Shown: positions 34,601 through 44,854, counted from the stretch's first letter. The stretch is DNA of 64,000 nucleotides from Dastarcus helophoroides (GCA_028583605.1 CM053327.1:42174059-42238058); one strand, 5' to 3'. The notes: a model not told the origin generated them from the sequence alone. Numbers and translations are program-made.

Positions 34601-35627
34601 GATTGTGTTAGGTTTAATTGGGTGTAACTGGATTAGATTGGGTTTGGTTAGGCCGAATTGAATTAAGTTAGGTTTTATTGTGTTGGGTTTAATTAGGTTA
34701 AACTGGCTTAGATCGGATTTGGTTAGGTTATGTTAGGCTGAATTGAATTAGCTTAGGTTTGATTGTGTTAGGTTTAATTAGGTGTAACTGGATCAGATTG
34801 GGTTTGGTTAGGCCGAATTGAATTAGGTTAGGTTTGATTGTGTTAGGTTTAATTAGGTTAAACTGGATTAGATCGGGTTTGGTTAGGTTATGTTAGGCTC
34901 TAAAAAATTAGCTTATGTTTGATTGTGTTAGGTTTAATTAGGTTTAACTGGATTAGATTGGGTTTGGGTAGGTTATGTTAGGCTGAATAGAATTAGCCTA
35001 CATTTGATTGTGTTAGGTTTAATTAGGTTAAACTGGATTTGATCGGGTTTGGTTAGGTTCAGTTAGGCTTAAATGAATTAGCTTACGTTTGATTGTGTTA
35101 GGTTTAATTAGGTGTAACTGGATTAGATTGTGTTAGGTTAGGGCGAATTGAATTAGGTTAGGTTTAATTGTGTTAGGTTTAATTAGGTTAAACCGGATTA
35201 GATCGGGTTTGGTTAGGTTATGTTAGGCTGAATTGAATTAGCTTAGGTTTGATTGTGTTAGGTTTAATTAGGTGTAACTGGATTAGATTGGTTTTGGTTA
35301 GGCCGAATTGGATTAGGTTATGTTTGATTGTGTTACGTTTAATTAGGTTAAAATCGATTAGATCGGGTTTGGTTAGGTTCAGTTAGGCTCTATTGAAATA
35401 GCTTACGTTTGATTGTGTTAGATTTAATTAGGTGTAACTGGATTAGTTTGAGTTTGGTTAGGCCGAATTGAGTTAGGTTAGGTTTGATTGTGTTAGGTTT
35501 AATTAGGTTAAACTGGATTAGATCGTGTTTGGTTAGGTTATGTTAGGCTGAATTGAATTAGCTTACCTTTGATTGTGTTAGGTTTAATTAGGTTTAACTC
35601 GATTAGATTGGGTTTGGTTAGGCTATG
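31696..35627 (+). repeat. TTAGG-rich higher-order repeat array, about 3.9 kb
   Basis: Two related monomers alternate. One is about 75 bp (ggtttaattaggtgtaactg, ggtttggttaggccgaattg). The other is about 85 bp (ggtttaattaggttaaactg, gattagatcgggtttggtta, ggttatgttaggctgaattg). The dimer period is 160 bp; for example gattgtgtta occurs at 34761 and 34921. About 24 dimers fit. TTAGG or TTAGGTT occurs many times per dimer, always G-rich on the plus strand. Divergence between monomers is moderate. The array splits the pol of the Jockey-like element between ISIIIR and the string AWSQAT, and no gene lies within it. Confidence 0.93.
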
Positions 35628-35899
35628 CATATGTAGCCTGGTCACAGGCTACCAGATGAAGATGCTTCAGGTGTTCCAGAACGTCTTTCTAAAACAAGCC
35701 ATAGATGCTCCATGACTACCTAGAAATAATTAACTTAATAGGAAAGTCGACCTACCTAAGGTAAGAGATTTTCTCAGGGAGGTAAATTCTACGGCAATGT
35801 TGAGAGCGGAAACGCATCCCAACGAACTAGTTCGACAGGCAGTGGATCACAACCAGGAAATCCCAACCAAAATCAGGAGACCAAGGATGGTTCTCTAGG
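35628..35899 (+). pseudogene. Jockey-like pol C-terminus
   Basis: After the array the reading continues as YAYVAWSQATR, then (frame change) MLQVFQNVFLKQAIDAP, a stop, LPRNN, a stop, LNRKVDLPKVRDFLREVNST, AMLRAETHPNELVRQAVDHN and TKIRRPRMVL followed by TAG at about 35897. This is the thumb-to-tail part expected downstream of KLSIGLPLYISII in Jockey-type pol. It shows that the two sides of the array belong to one gene. Two in-frame stops and one frameshift are visible. Confidence 0.75.
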
Positions 35900-35961
35900 T
35901 TGCATAATCGGCGATTATTGTCTTCCCATGAGGAAATTTTTGTGTTTTGTTTGTCGCAGGC

Positions 35962-37617
35962 AAAATACATTATTACTCCAGTGCTAATGTACTGTTTCGA
36001 CGGAGGTATTGAGGGCCATATGCCCGGCCCGAAGAGGTTTTAGTCGGCATCCACATCACAGACTGAGAGTCCAACACTATCTGGGATTTCTTCCTAGATG
36101 TCCTTAAAGGATTTCCTCTTCTCAACAACAAAAAAATGAAGTGGAATGCACTGATCTGAATCGCTGAACTAGGATTTGGAGAGAATTGCTGATGACTAGG
36201 TGACGACTCGACGAGAACTGAAGTTTGGGACTCTGCAGGTAACTTTTATAGAGACAGTAATGAGGTAATCAGCTTCAGTGCTAATGAACTGTTCCGACGG
36301 AGGGATTGAGGGCCATGGGCCCGGCCCGAAGGGGTTTTAGTTGGTACTCACACGACAGACTGGAAGCCCGACACTATCGGGGGTTTCTTCTTAAATGTCC
36401 TTGAAGGATTTCCTCCGCCCAGCAAAAAAAAATGAAGTGGAATGCACTGATCTGAATCGCTGAACTGGGACTTGGAGAGAGTTGCTGATGACTAGGTGAC
36501 GACTCGACGAGAACTGAAGTTTGGGACTCTGCAGGTAACTTTTATAGAGACAGTAATGATGTAATTAGCTTCAGTGCTAATGAACTGTTCCGACGGAGGT
36601 ATTGAGGGTCATAGGCCCGGCCCGAAGGGGTTTTAGTCGGTACCCACACGACAGACTGGAAGCCCGACACTATCGGGGGTTTCTTCTCAGATGTCCTTGA
36701 AGGATTTCCTCCGCTCAAGAAAAAAAAAATGAAGTGGAATGCACTGATCTGAATCGCTGAACTGGGACTTGGAGAGAGTTGCTGATGACTAGGTGACGAC
36801 TCGACGAGAACTGAAGTTTGGGACTCTGCAGGTAACTTTTATAGAGACAGTAATGAGGTAATTAGCTTCAGTGCTAATGAACTGTTCCGACGGCCCATGG
36901 GGCAGGCCCGAAGGAATTTTAGTCGGTACCCACACCACACACCACAGACTGGAAGTCCGACACTATCTGGGGTTTCTTCCTAGATGTCCTTAAAGGATTT
37001 CCTCTGCTCAACAAAAAAATGAACTGGAATACACTGATCTGAATCGCTGAACTGGGACTTGGAGAGAGTTGCTGATGACTAGGTGACGACTCGACGAGAA
37101 CTGAAGTTTGGGACTTTGCAGGTAACTTTTATAGAGACAATAATGAGGTAATTAGCTTCAGTGCTAATGAACTGTTCCGACGGAGGGATTGAGGCCCATG
37201 GGGCAGGCCCGAAGGGGTTTTAGTCGGTACCCACACCACAGACTGGAAGTCCGACACTATCTGGGGTTTCTTCTCAGATGTCCTAAAGGATTTCCTCTTC
37301 TCAACAAAAAAAAAAAAATGAAGTGGAATGCACTGATCTGAATCGCTGAACTGGGACTTGGAGAGAGTTGCTGATGACTAGGTGACGACTCGACGAGAAC
37401 TAAAGTTTGGGACTCTGCAGGTAACTTTTATAGAGACAGTAATGAGATAATTAGCTTCAGTGCTAATGAACTGTTCTGACGGAGGGATTGAGGGCCATGG
37501 GCCCGGTCCGAAGGGGTTTTACTCGGTATCCACATCACAGACTGGAAGTCCGACACTATCTGGGGTTTCTTCCTAGATGTTCTTAAAGGATTTTCTCTGC
37601 TCAACAAAAAAATGAGA
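35962..37617 (+). repeat. Tandem repeat of about 296 bp in the 3' region of the Jockey-like element
   Basis: The marker aagtttgggactctgcaggt recurs at 36221, 36517, 36814, 37104 (tttg variant) and 37403, with spacings 296, 297, 290 and 299. Each unit contains gtgctaatgaactgttccga, the G+C-rich ccatgggcccggcccgaagg, an A-run before atgaagtggaatgcactgat, and tgactaggtgacgactcgac. The array starts about 65 bp after the pol stop codon and ends at 37617, about 60 bp before a possible AATAAA. Tandem units in 3' untranslated regions are known in some non-LTR elements. Confidence 0.9.
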
Positions 37618-37738
37618 TACTGAGTGTTCGTCTGTTATGATTGGAGTTGGCGGTATCACCCCTTCGTTGGGACGTCTAATAAAGTCCAGAACTACATCGT
37701 TTAAAACAGTCCAGTAGTAACGAATTCAATATTACACA

Positions 37739-37806
37739 CTTTGTTGCAAGTGAGAATGCTCGCGAATGGGTGGTCATATCGCGGCGTTGCATGTCTCCCA
37801 CGTATA
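37739..37806 (+). repeat. Conserved block shared with 28123-28190
   Basis: This is the second copy of the block containing gggtggtcatatcgcggcgt, in the same orientation. It lies just beyond the 3' end of the Jockey-like composite. Confidence 0.6.
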
Positions 37807-40780
37807 ACAAAACTTCAGAATGGTCAACTTTATACATTTTGTTGAAATTCCATTACAATTACGAAATGTATACATAGCGACGTGCTATTATAATTATTCA
37901 GAGTTTAACACAAAATATAGTACTTGTAAACTGCTCCATGTATAATCTCTCTCGATATCGGCATATTAACGAATACATAATTATAATTAAGTTTTGATCC
38001 ACATTTTTAATTAAGCTCTTTACGAGATATGCCAACCATTGATTGCGATCTATCCCCCCAATAAAAGTCGTATAATTGGGAAAAGCACTTTTAACAACCC
38101 TAATGCAATAAGCAACGATTGTCATTAATACCACTCGTAAAATCTATTGATAAATAATACGGCATAATTATTTTATTTATTAATTAACGTAATGAGAATG
38201 AAAGCGGAATAACTATTATTTAACCACATTGTAATACATGTAATAGACCGCCAATCTAAATTGCAGTTCTGTGGCTATTTCATTCATTTCAAATGTTCCT
38301 CTTTGTATTTAATTATTTATTTAACTACGTATTCCCAACAAAAAAAAAACAATAAACCAAAATGGACAAGCATTTGACGGTTTTATATAATCACCCTATA
38401 TAAATAAAGCAATAAATTTCAAAGTCATTACAATTTGGTTGAAGCTAATATCAGAAAATCTCGCATAAAAGTGTTACTGAAAGACAGAAGACAGGACAGG
38501 TTTATGATTATTACTGATTTTATGGCATCGTCAATTTCGTTTTAGATTGGCGTTTTATGCAAGTTTTAAGTTTCTGCGGCCATTACCGAACCATCATATA
38601 AACATAAATACCGATTTTACAATTTATAAATATAAAGCTCGTAAAATTTAATGCTTATGCTTCTTTACCTTTAATTAACTTTTCCAGTTATATGCTTCTG
38701 CTTAATAAAATCGTGCTATACATGTTCGGCAACATCTGACGTCAGTTTCCATTACCATGATGCTATGTATGAAGAGGCGAACTATGTCGGTCGAATGTAT
38801 AAATAAAATAGATAAAGAGGTTTATTCACCAAGTATTATTGTGGCAAAGAGCAGTAGTAACGCGTATAAACTGCTTTTATTGCAACTTGAGGTAGAACAC
38901 TGAGTCTAATCCAATGATTTAGGTGAAGGTGGAACGGATTTTAATCTGCCAACTTTATGCATCGTTTAAAAAAGAATTCTGGTATGCAATCCTCCAACAT
39001 AAAGTTTCGTTTAAAAGAAACAATTAAAAATTCGAACTTGGAGTTTCACTAACAACATCCAAAAATCTAAAATCTAGATTACTTCTACAAAACAAATAAC
39101 AAATTTTCCATTTAAGGTGTAAAGCTTGGAGGATAAAAGTGGAACTTTCCAGAAGAGCGACTTGGAGATTTATATTATTGTTTCCACATGTGCAGTCTAT
39201 GCTAAAAATCGACTGTCAATAATTAACCTTAAGATTCTGAGTATCACATAATGAGAAGATCAGTGTTTGTATTTGAATATGGCAAAATGAGGCTAAGCCA
39301 AATGGGGATCCTACTCAAGAAGTAATGGGGACCCAACGATTGCGCCTTGACCTCAATTCGAGGTAATCATCAACAATCGCAATAACCATCATTCACGGTT
39401 ATTTTCTTAAAGTGGATTATTTTCGGTCATAAATCATTTTGTTGTGTACAATTTCAATTAAAATAAGCAGCATAAATCGGAAGATTGAGCTCGATAGCGG
39501 CGAAACATGACAATAAAACGGCTCAACTTGGTCGGCAATTGGAAATAAATTGCAATTTTAATTATACGATACATGTAGTATTTTACGACAACGTGATTGG
39601 TGGTTATAATGAAGCCACTAATCATTCCTGCTTGATGGCGATTAAAGCCAGCTCATTTCTATAATTGCACCATAAACATGCCAATTCTCGGGTAGTGGCG
39701 TTCATGGCGTTCCGCAAAACCTTCGTGTTACTCTCTAATTACTCACTGACTCAGTTATAATATTTTATATTAAATGCTCTTACAACAACTTATGAATATT
39801 CATAGCGTTTAATAACTAGATAAAATTTATCTTAACGCTAGCTGAGAAAAAATTACCTCGTTAATTTTTTTTCCTATTGCTTCGGAAAAAATTATACAAA
39901 TTAATCAAATTGATTGTCAAATTACTTCAACAATAAATACAAGTAAATGGATAATAAAAATTCAAAATTATGAGCTTCCATCAGAGACTAATTTCAGCTC
40001 AACGTAATCTTAGGAAACGTTTACTCTTCAAATTTGGTTTTTAATTTTAAAACTTTGTTCATAATCTCGAAATTTTAACCATGACGGTGATGAGTTATGA
40101 CTGTAAAATCAGTTTCTACTTTTTTTTGTTACTTTACCCTATTGGGTATAATATTCGACTTCAAATAATCTGTTAATATTACTTTTATCACACACTTTCC
40201 AAGATAAACTGAACATTTTTATTTGTTTTCTTAAACTTCTACTCTCTTTTCAATCACAATCTGGTGTCTGTTTTTTTGAATTAATTAGTTGAAATTTTCA
40301 TTTTTATTGAAATATTCCATTTTTTCTCGAAATCCCAAATTTAAATTCCATAATATGACCTAAATATTTCTGGAGCTTTGATCTTAAAATTTATGATGCC
40401 AATTTTGTAAAATTTCAACGTAAAATTCAAGTATTTGACTTTTCACCTCAAATTTCCTCTGAAATCTCGATATTTCAATATTGTGCCAGCAATTTGAAGT
40501 TTCAAAGTCAAAAGTTCCAGAAAAAAGTTGGGCACTTATTTCAATTTTTGAAATTGGGGTCGAAATTTTCAGAGTAAACTCGAAATGGTGACATGTGTTG
40601 GAAAATTTCCAGTTTAAATTTCCTGTTCTTTATATGTTAACCCTTGGACTTTTTTATTCTGAAAAGTTTGAGTTTGATGCCACGATTTGGACCTTAAACT
40701 CGAAACTGCGACTTTTTTTCAGATTGTTTTTTTAATTTAGATTAGAATTTTGTATTTTCTTAGATATTTTGATCTTAAAA
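37807..40780. other. Unique AT-rich intergenic DNA
   Basis: About 3 kb without recognisable repeat, gene or RNA. The minus-strand frame at 37898-38134 has no motif I know. From about 40 kb the text becomes richer in tcgaaatttt-type low complexity. Confidence 0.5.
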
Positions 40781-40883
40781 ATGTTCACCTTTCTCGCGAT
40801 ACTTCTAGTTTAAACTGGAAAGTTCGTCCAGTTCCTCTTCGATCTTTTGTAGTTTCAATACATAGAAATTGCACAAAGTTCAC

Positions 40884-41467
40884 ACTGACTGACTGACTGA
40901 CTGACTGACTGACTGACTGACTGACTGACTGACTGACTGACTGACTGACTGACTGACTGACTGACTGACTGACTGACTGACTGACTGACTGACTGACTGA
41001 CTGACTGACTGACTGACTGACTGACTGACTGACTGACTGACTGACTGACTGACTGACTGACTGACTGACTGACTGACTGACTGACTGACTGACTGACTGA
41101 CTGACTGACTGACTGACTGACTGACTGACTGACTGACTGACTGACTGACTGACTGACTGACTGACTGACTGACTGACTGACTGACTGACTGACTGACTGA
41201 CTGACTGACTGACTGACTGACTGACTGACTGACTGACTGACTGACTGACTGACTGACTGACTGACTGACTGACTGACTGACTGACTGACTGACTGACTGA
41301 CTGACTGACTGACTGACTGACTGACTGACTGACTGACTGACTGACTGACTGACTGACTGACTGACTGACTGACTGACTGACTGACTGACTGACTGACTGA
41401 CTGACTGACTGACTGACTGACTGACTGACTGACTGACTGACTGACTGACTGACTGACTGACTGACTG

Positions 41468-41468
<1 letters not shown>
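40884..41468. repeat. (ACTG)n microsatellite, about 146 uninterrupted copies
   Basis: A pure actg repeat of about 585 bp without a visible interruption. All reading frames across it (SVSQSVSQ on the minus strand, for example) are repeat translations. The exact length may be limited by assembly. Confidence 0.98.
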
Positions 41469-41549
<81 letters not shown>

Positions 41550-41552
41550 GCA
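41469..41552. repeat. (CA)n microsatellite
   Basis: About 40 ca repeats follow the ACTG tract directly after tgata, with aaac and cgc interruptions near the right end. Confidence 0.97.
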
Positions 41553-42482
41553 CACAAAAAGTTTAATTTTGAGAATAAGTGTCATATTTTCCAAAAAAAA
41601 AAATGAAAATTTTAAGCGAAAAATCGGAACTGCTTCACAAAAAATCGAAATTTGGGAAGAAGGTGTATTTTAAGAAAAAATTCGTCATAGCCGGAAAGTC
41701 GGATTTAGATAAAATTCGAAATTTTCAGATTAAGACGAAATTTACAAAAAAACTTAAAATTTTCAGAAATGGTCAAAGTTTTCAGAAGAAGTCGATATTT
41801 TAGGAAAAGGGAATTTGAAAAAAAATGAATTTTGAAATAAAAATCGGAAACTTTAGGGAAAAGGATGAAATTTTCAGAAAAAGTCAGCTATTTAAAACCA
41901 AATAACTAATTGCAATAAAAACCCCTTTTAAAAAAAGTTCGAACAGTAAACAAATGTCAAAATTTCCAACAAAGGGTTTAATTTTGAAAAAAAGTCCCAA
42001 ATTTCCGAAAAAGAAATGAAAATTTTAAGTACAAAATCGGCACTGCATCACAAAAAACTGAAAGGTTTATTTTAAGAAAAAATTCGTAATCGCCAGAAAG
42101 TCGGATTTAGAAAAGAAGAGTCGAAATTTTCAGAAAGAGTCGAAATTTTCAGAATCGAAATTTTCAGAATCGAAATTTTAGAAAAAACAGCAAAATTTGG
42201 GAAAAAAAGATGAATTTTGAAATGAGAATTAGAAACTTCGGGGAAAATAGATGAAAAAATCGGTAATTTATAAGGAAGACCAAAAAACTCATATTTTTTC
42301 AAGTTGAATTTCGATACGTAAGTATTTAGAAAATAGACGAGTTTTGGGAAAAAGTATAAATTTTTAGGAAAGGTCAAAGTTTTCAGCAAAGTCGATATTT
42401 TAGAAAAACGGCGGAATTCGAAAAAAAAAAGTAAAATTTGAAATAGAAAATCGGAAACTTCAGGGAAAAGGAGGAAATTTTC
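41553..42482. repeat. AT-rich degenerate repeat, partly duplicated
   Basis: The text consists of aaattttcagaaaaagtcg-type units. Blocks near 41600-41820 recur around 42010-42210 and 42350-42500 (for example aaaatcgg, then ctgcttcacaaaaaa versus ctgcatcacaaaaaa), which implies internal duplications of about 420 bp. No gene; the lysine- and phenylalanine-rich frames are artefacts of composition. Confidence 0.6.
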
Positions 42483-42896
42483 ATAAAAAGTCAGCAATTT
42501 ATAATAAACTCCAAAATAGTCTCTTTTTTCTTTTTTTTTGCTAGAACGAACTGGTCCTTAGTTATCTTCAAAAATTGAAATAAAAAACTTTTCCCTTGAA
42601 ACCAAGAAAGATTTTAAAACACAACAGAGCTTGCTCTAATGCGTTTCGATAGTGAATGAGTATATCTTCAGAGATATACTCAGATACTTCAGAGAGTATC
42701 TCCCTGAAGATGATCGTTTGGCTATCGAAACGCGTTAGAGCAACCTCTGTTGTGTTTTAAAATCTTCCTTGGTTTCAGGGGAAAAGTTTTTTATTTCAAT
42801 TTTTGAAGATAACTAAGGACCAGTTCGTTCTAGCAAAAAAAAAAAGAAAAAAGAGATCATTTTGGAGTTTATTATAAATTGCTGACTTTTTGTGAA
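42483..42896. mobile_element. Foldback element inside a 414-bp palindrome
   Basis: Reading inward, aaaaagtcagcaatttataa on the left pairs with ttataaattgctgacttttt on the right, then gctagaacgaactggtcctt with aaggaccagttcgttctagc, then ggttatctt-type arms, ctgaaaccaag arms and gcgtttcgata arms. The loop holds several atatctcagatacttcagag repeats. The pairing extends about 60 bp beyond the usual foldback ends (ggactggtccttgg) into flanking DNA, so this is an inverted duplication of element plus flank. Confidence 0.85.
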
Positions 42897-43138
42897 AATT
42901 GCTCTAACGCGTTTCGATAGTCAAGCTATCTTCTTCAGAGATATACTCAGATACTTCAGAGAGTATCTTCCTGAAGATGATAGCTTGGCTATCGAAACGC
43001 GTTAGAGCAACCCCTACTCAGATATTTCAGAGAGTATCTTTCTGAAGATGTTAGCTTGGCTATCGAAACGCGTTAGAACAACCTCTGTTGTATTTTTTAA
43101 TCTTTCTTGGTTTCAGGGGACAATATTTGTATTTCAGT
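42897..43138. mobile_element. Nested arms of the foldback family
   Basis: Three more partial arms follow: tgctctaacgcgtttcgata at 42901, then ctgaagatgatagcttggct at 42971 and ctgaagatgttagcttggct at 43042, the last leading into the distal arm (tcttggtttcaggggacaat). Small copies seem to have been added in tandem to the palindrome before it. Confidence 0.7.
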
Positions 43139-43606
43139 TTCCAAAATAGTCGAAGAAGAAGTCGAATTTAGATATGTAAGGATTTTGAAAAAAAGATCAA
43201 TTTTGAGAGAAAGTTGAAATTTCCAAAAAATATCTTTCTTAAAATTTCCGCAAAATATCTTTCTTAAAATTCCCATATTATTATTTTGTTCGAATTTTTC
43301 CTTTATCACCGACCAAATTTGAATCCTAAAGTGATTTTGTTTAATAACAAATGGAAACTTCTTGAAGATCAAATTTTGAGAAAATGAAGAAACCTCGAAG
43401 CAGGTAGACGATCTTCCAAAAAAAATTGGAATTCAGAAAACCGTAGAATGGTCTCAAAGAAAGTCTCCTTCTAATTTTGAAAAAAAGGTGAAATTAAAAG
43501 AACAGAATTTAAAAAAAAACAGAATAGAAAATACAGAATTTAAAAAAAATTGTCATTTCCAATCCGTATTTTAAAAATTGAAATACAATTTGAAATTGAA
43601 ATTTAT
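43139..43606. other. AT-rich spacer
   Basis: Low-complexity AT-rich sequence with short duplications (atatctttcttaaaattc twice near 43220-43270). No gene is seen. Confidence 0.45.
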
Positions 43607-43940
43607 TAAATATCTTTAATAAAGTTCAATAGTTATGAATATTGAAGAATTCCACAAAGTAAGGATTTGGTCCTTGGACTGCTCCTTGGTTTTCTTTAAA
43701 AATTGAAATACAGAACTTGTCCCCTGAGAACAAAAAAGATTAAAAAACACAAGAAAGGCTGCTTTAACGCGTTTCGACAGCCAAGCTGTCATCTTCAGAG
43801 AGAATCTACAGAATATTGGTTTCAGGGGACAAGTCTTTTATTTCAATTTTTGAAGAAAACCAAGGACCAGTCCAAGGACCAAATCCTTACTTTGTGGAAT
43901 TCTTCAATATTCATAACTATTGAACTTTATTAAAGATTAA
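43607..43940. mobile_element. Foldback element inside a 330-bp palindrome
   Basis: The outer arms tctttaataaagttcaatag and ctattgaactttattaaaga, followed inward by gaattccacaaagtaaggat and its inverse, lie outside the normal foldback end. The inner arms are ttgaaatacagaacttgtcc and the inverse ending tcttttatttcaatttttga. The loop carries the acgcgtttcgacagccaagc hairpin. As at 42.5 kb, about 70 bp of flank is part of the palindrome. Confidence 0.85.
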
Positions 43941-43965
43941 AACAGCAACAAATATTAAAAATTGC

Positions 43966-44090
43966 ACCATGTTTCGATAAATATTTGCTAAGACTGGACC
44001 TGGTTTCGCTGGTATATCCGCCGATGATGTTGTAAAGCGAAACCAGGTCCGGTCTTAGCAAATATTTATCGAAACATCGTGGAGTTTTTA
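43966..44090. repeat. Hairpin repeat with about 50-bp stem
   Basis: The arm tttcgataaatatttgctaa, gactggacctggtttcgct, is inverted as agcgaaaccaggtccggtc, ttagcaaatatttatcgaaa, around a loop of about 25 bases (ggtatatccgccgatgatgt). It resembles the foldback family in layout (GATGATG followed by CGAAAC) but differs in sequence. It is directly followed by the Penelope-like block. Confidence 0.75.
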
Positions 44091-44295
44091 ATGTCTGTTG
44101 CTGTGTTAATGCAAGAAGAATGCAACCTAAACTACAAATTCATGCAGCCCTCCAGGCGGCGTGTATAGTGAATCATAGGTAGCTGAACTACCAACAGTTG
44201 AAACACTGCCACCTAGCGAAGCGGTTGCCCTCTAGGAGAGTTCCCCGAAGACAAGGATTCAATAATGCAGACACCAATAGGAAATCAAATTGGAA

Positions 44296-44338
44296 ACCAA
44301 ATACCGGTTTCGATCTTGTTCGATCTCGTCAGTTTGGT
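44296..44338 (-). ncRNA. Hammerhead ribozyme motif (type I), minus strand
   Basis: Minus-strand order: stem I strand ACCAAA, core CTGACGA (44332-44326), stem II GATC with loop GAACAA closing on GATC, core GAAA, the self-complementary ACCGGT forming a very short stem III, then A as the residue before the cleavage site, and stem I strand TTTGGT. All conserved core positions of a hammerhead (CUGANGA, GAAA, and UH before the cleavage site) are present. Stem III is so short that activity probably requires two ribozymes pairing through ACCGGT, as described for Penelope-type hammerheads. Confidence 0.8.
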
Positions 44339-44811
44339 ATATCCAACTCGAATGCTAACAAATGATCCGACAAGTAAGTACTAAAACATTCACAGACGTC
44401 AAGTGAGTGACTCTTAGTACTACCACCTATTGGTCCATAGAGAAACTATGGCCATCGCCAACAATGTCGTATGGTTTCCAAACTTCGAATCTAATAAATG
44501 TTTAAACCTATTGGTCTGTGTATTATAGAATCCTTGTCTTCTGGGAACTCTCCTAGAGAGCAACCGCTTCGCTAGATGGCAGTGTTTCAACTGTTGGCAG
44601 TTCAGCTACCTATGATTCACTATACACGTCGCCTGGAGGGCTGCATGAACTTGTAGTCTAGGTTGCATTCTTCTTGCATACGACATTGTTGGCAATGGTC
44701 ATAGTTTCTCTATGGACCAATAGGTGGCAGTACTAAGAGTCACTCGCTTGACGCCTGTGAATGTTTTAGTACTTACTTGTCGGAACATTTGTTAGCATTC
44801 GAGTTGGATAT

Positions 44812-44854
44812 ACCAAACTGACGAGATCTAACAAGATCGAAACCGGTATTTGGT
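44812..44854 (+). ncRNA. Hammerhead ribozyme motif (type I), plus strand
   Basis: Stem I ACCAAA 44812-44817 pairs with TTTGGT 44849-44854. The core CTGACGA is at 44818-44824. Stem II is GATC 44825-44828 with GATC 44835-44838 and the loop TAACAA. GAAA is at 44839-44842. The short stem III comes from the self-complementary ACCGGT at 44842-44847, and the predicted cleavage follows A44848. It differs from the minus-strand copy in one loop base, so the structure is conserved. Self-cleavage would define an end of the element RNA. Confidence 0.82.

Larger units (their letters stand above)
29100..37690 (+). mobile_element. Jockey-like non-LTR retrotransposon, rearranged and interrupted
   Basis: In order: endonuclease C-terminus (29.1 kb), linker, an internal tandem duplication (junction near 30028), RT (30.7-31.69 kb), a 3.9-kb TTAGG-rich array (31.70-35.63 kb), the pol C-terminus (35.63-35.90 kb) and a 3' region of tandem repeats to 37.62 kb, with AATAAA near 37677. 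The ORF1 and most of the endonuclease are missing or unrecognisable. The Jockey assignment follows from the SSNHNPV-type endonuclease end, the linker, a YADD motif and the C-terminal tail ending TKIRRPRMVL. It is inactive. Confidence 0.75.

Noticed and set aside
31696..35627. True chromosome end (terminal telomere)
   Set aside because: The array is degenerate, higher-order, and flanked on both sides by parts of the same pol gene, so it is interstitial.
40785..41594. Long minus-strand frames of 225-269 residues (SQSVSQSV repeats)
   Set aside because: They are translations of the pure ACTG and CA microsatellites; all frames stay open because the repeat contains no stop in them.
43966..44090. 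A third hammerhead ribozyme in the hairpin loop (gatgatg to gcgaaacc)
   Set aside because: The core U is replaced (CCGATGA) and no proper stem II forms, so the conserved positions are not satisfied.
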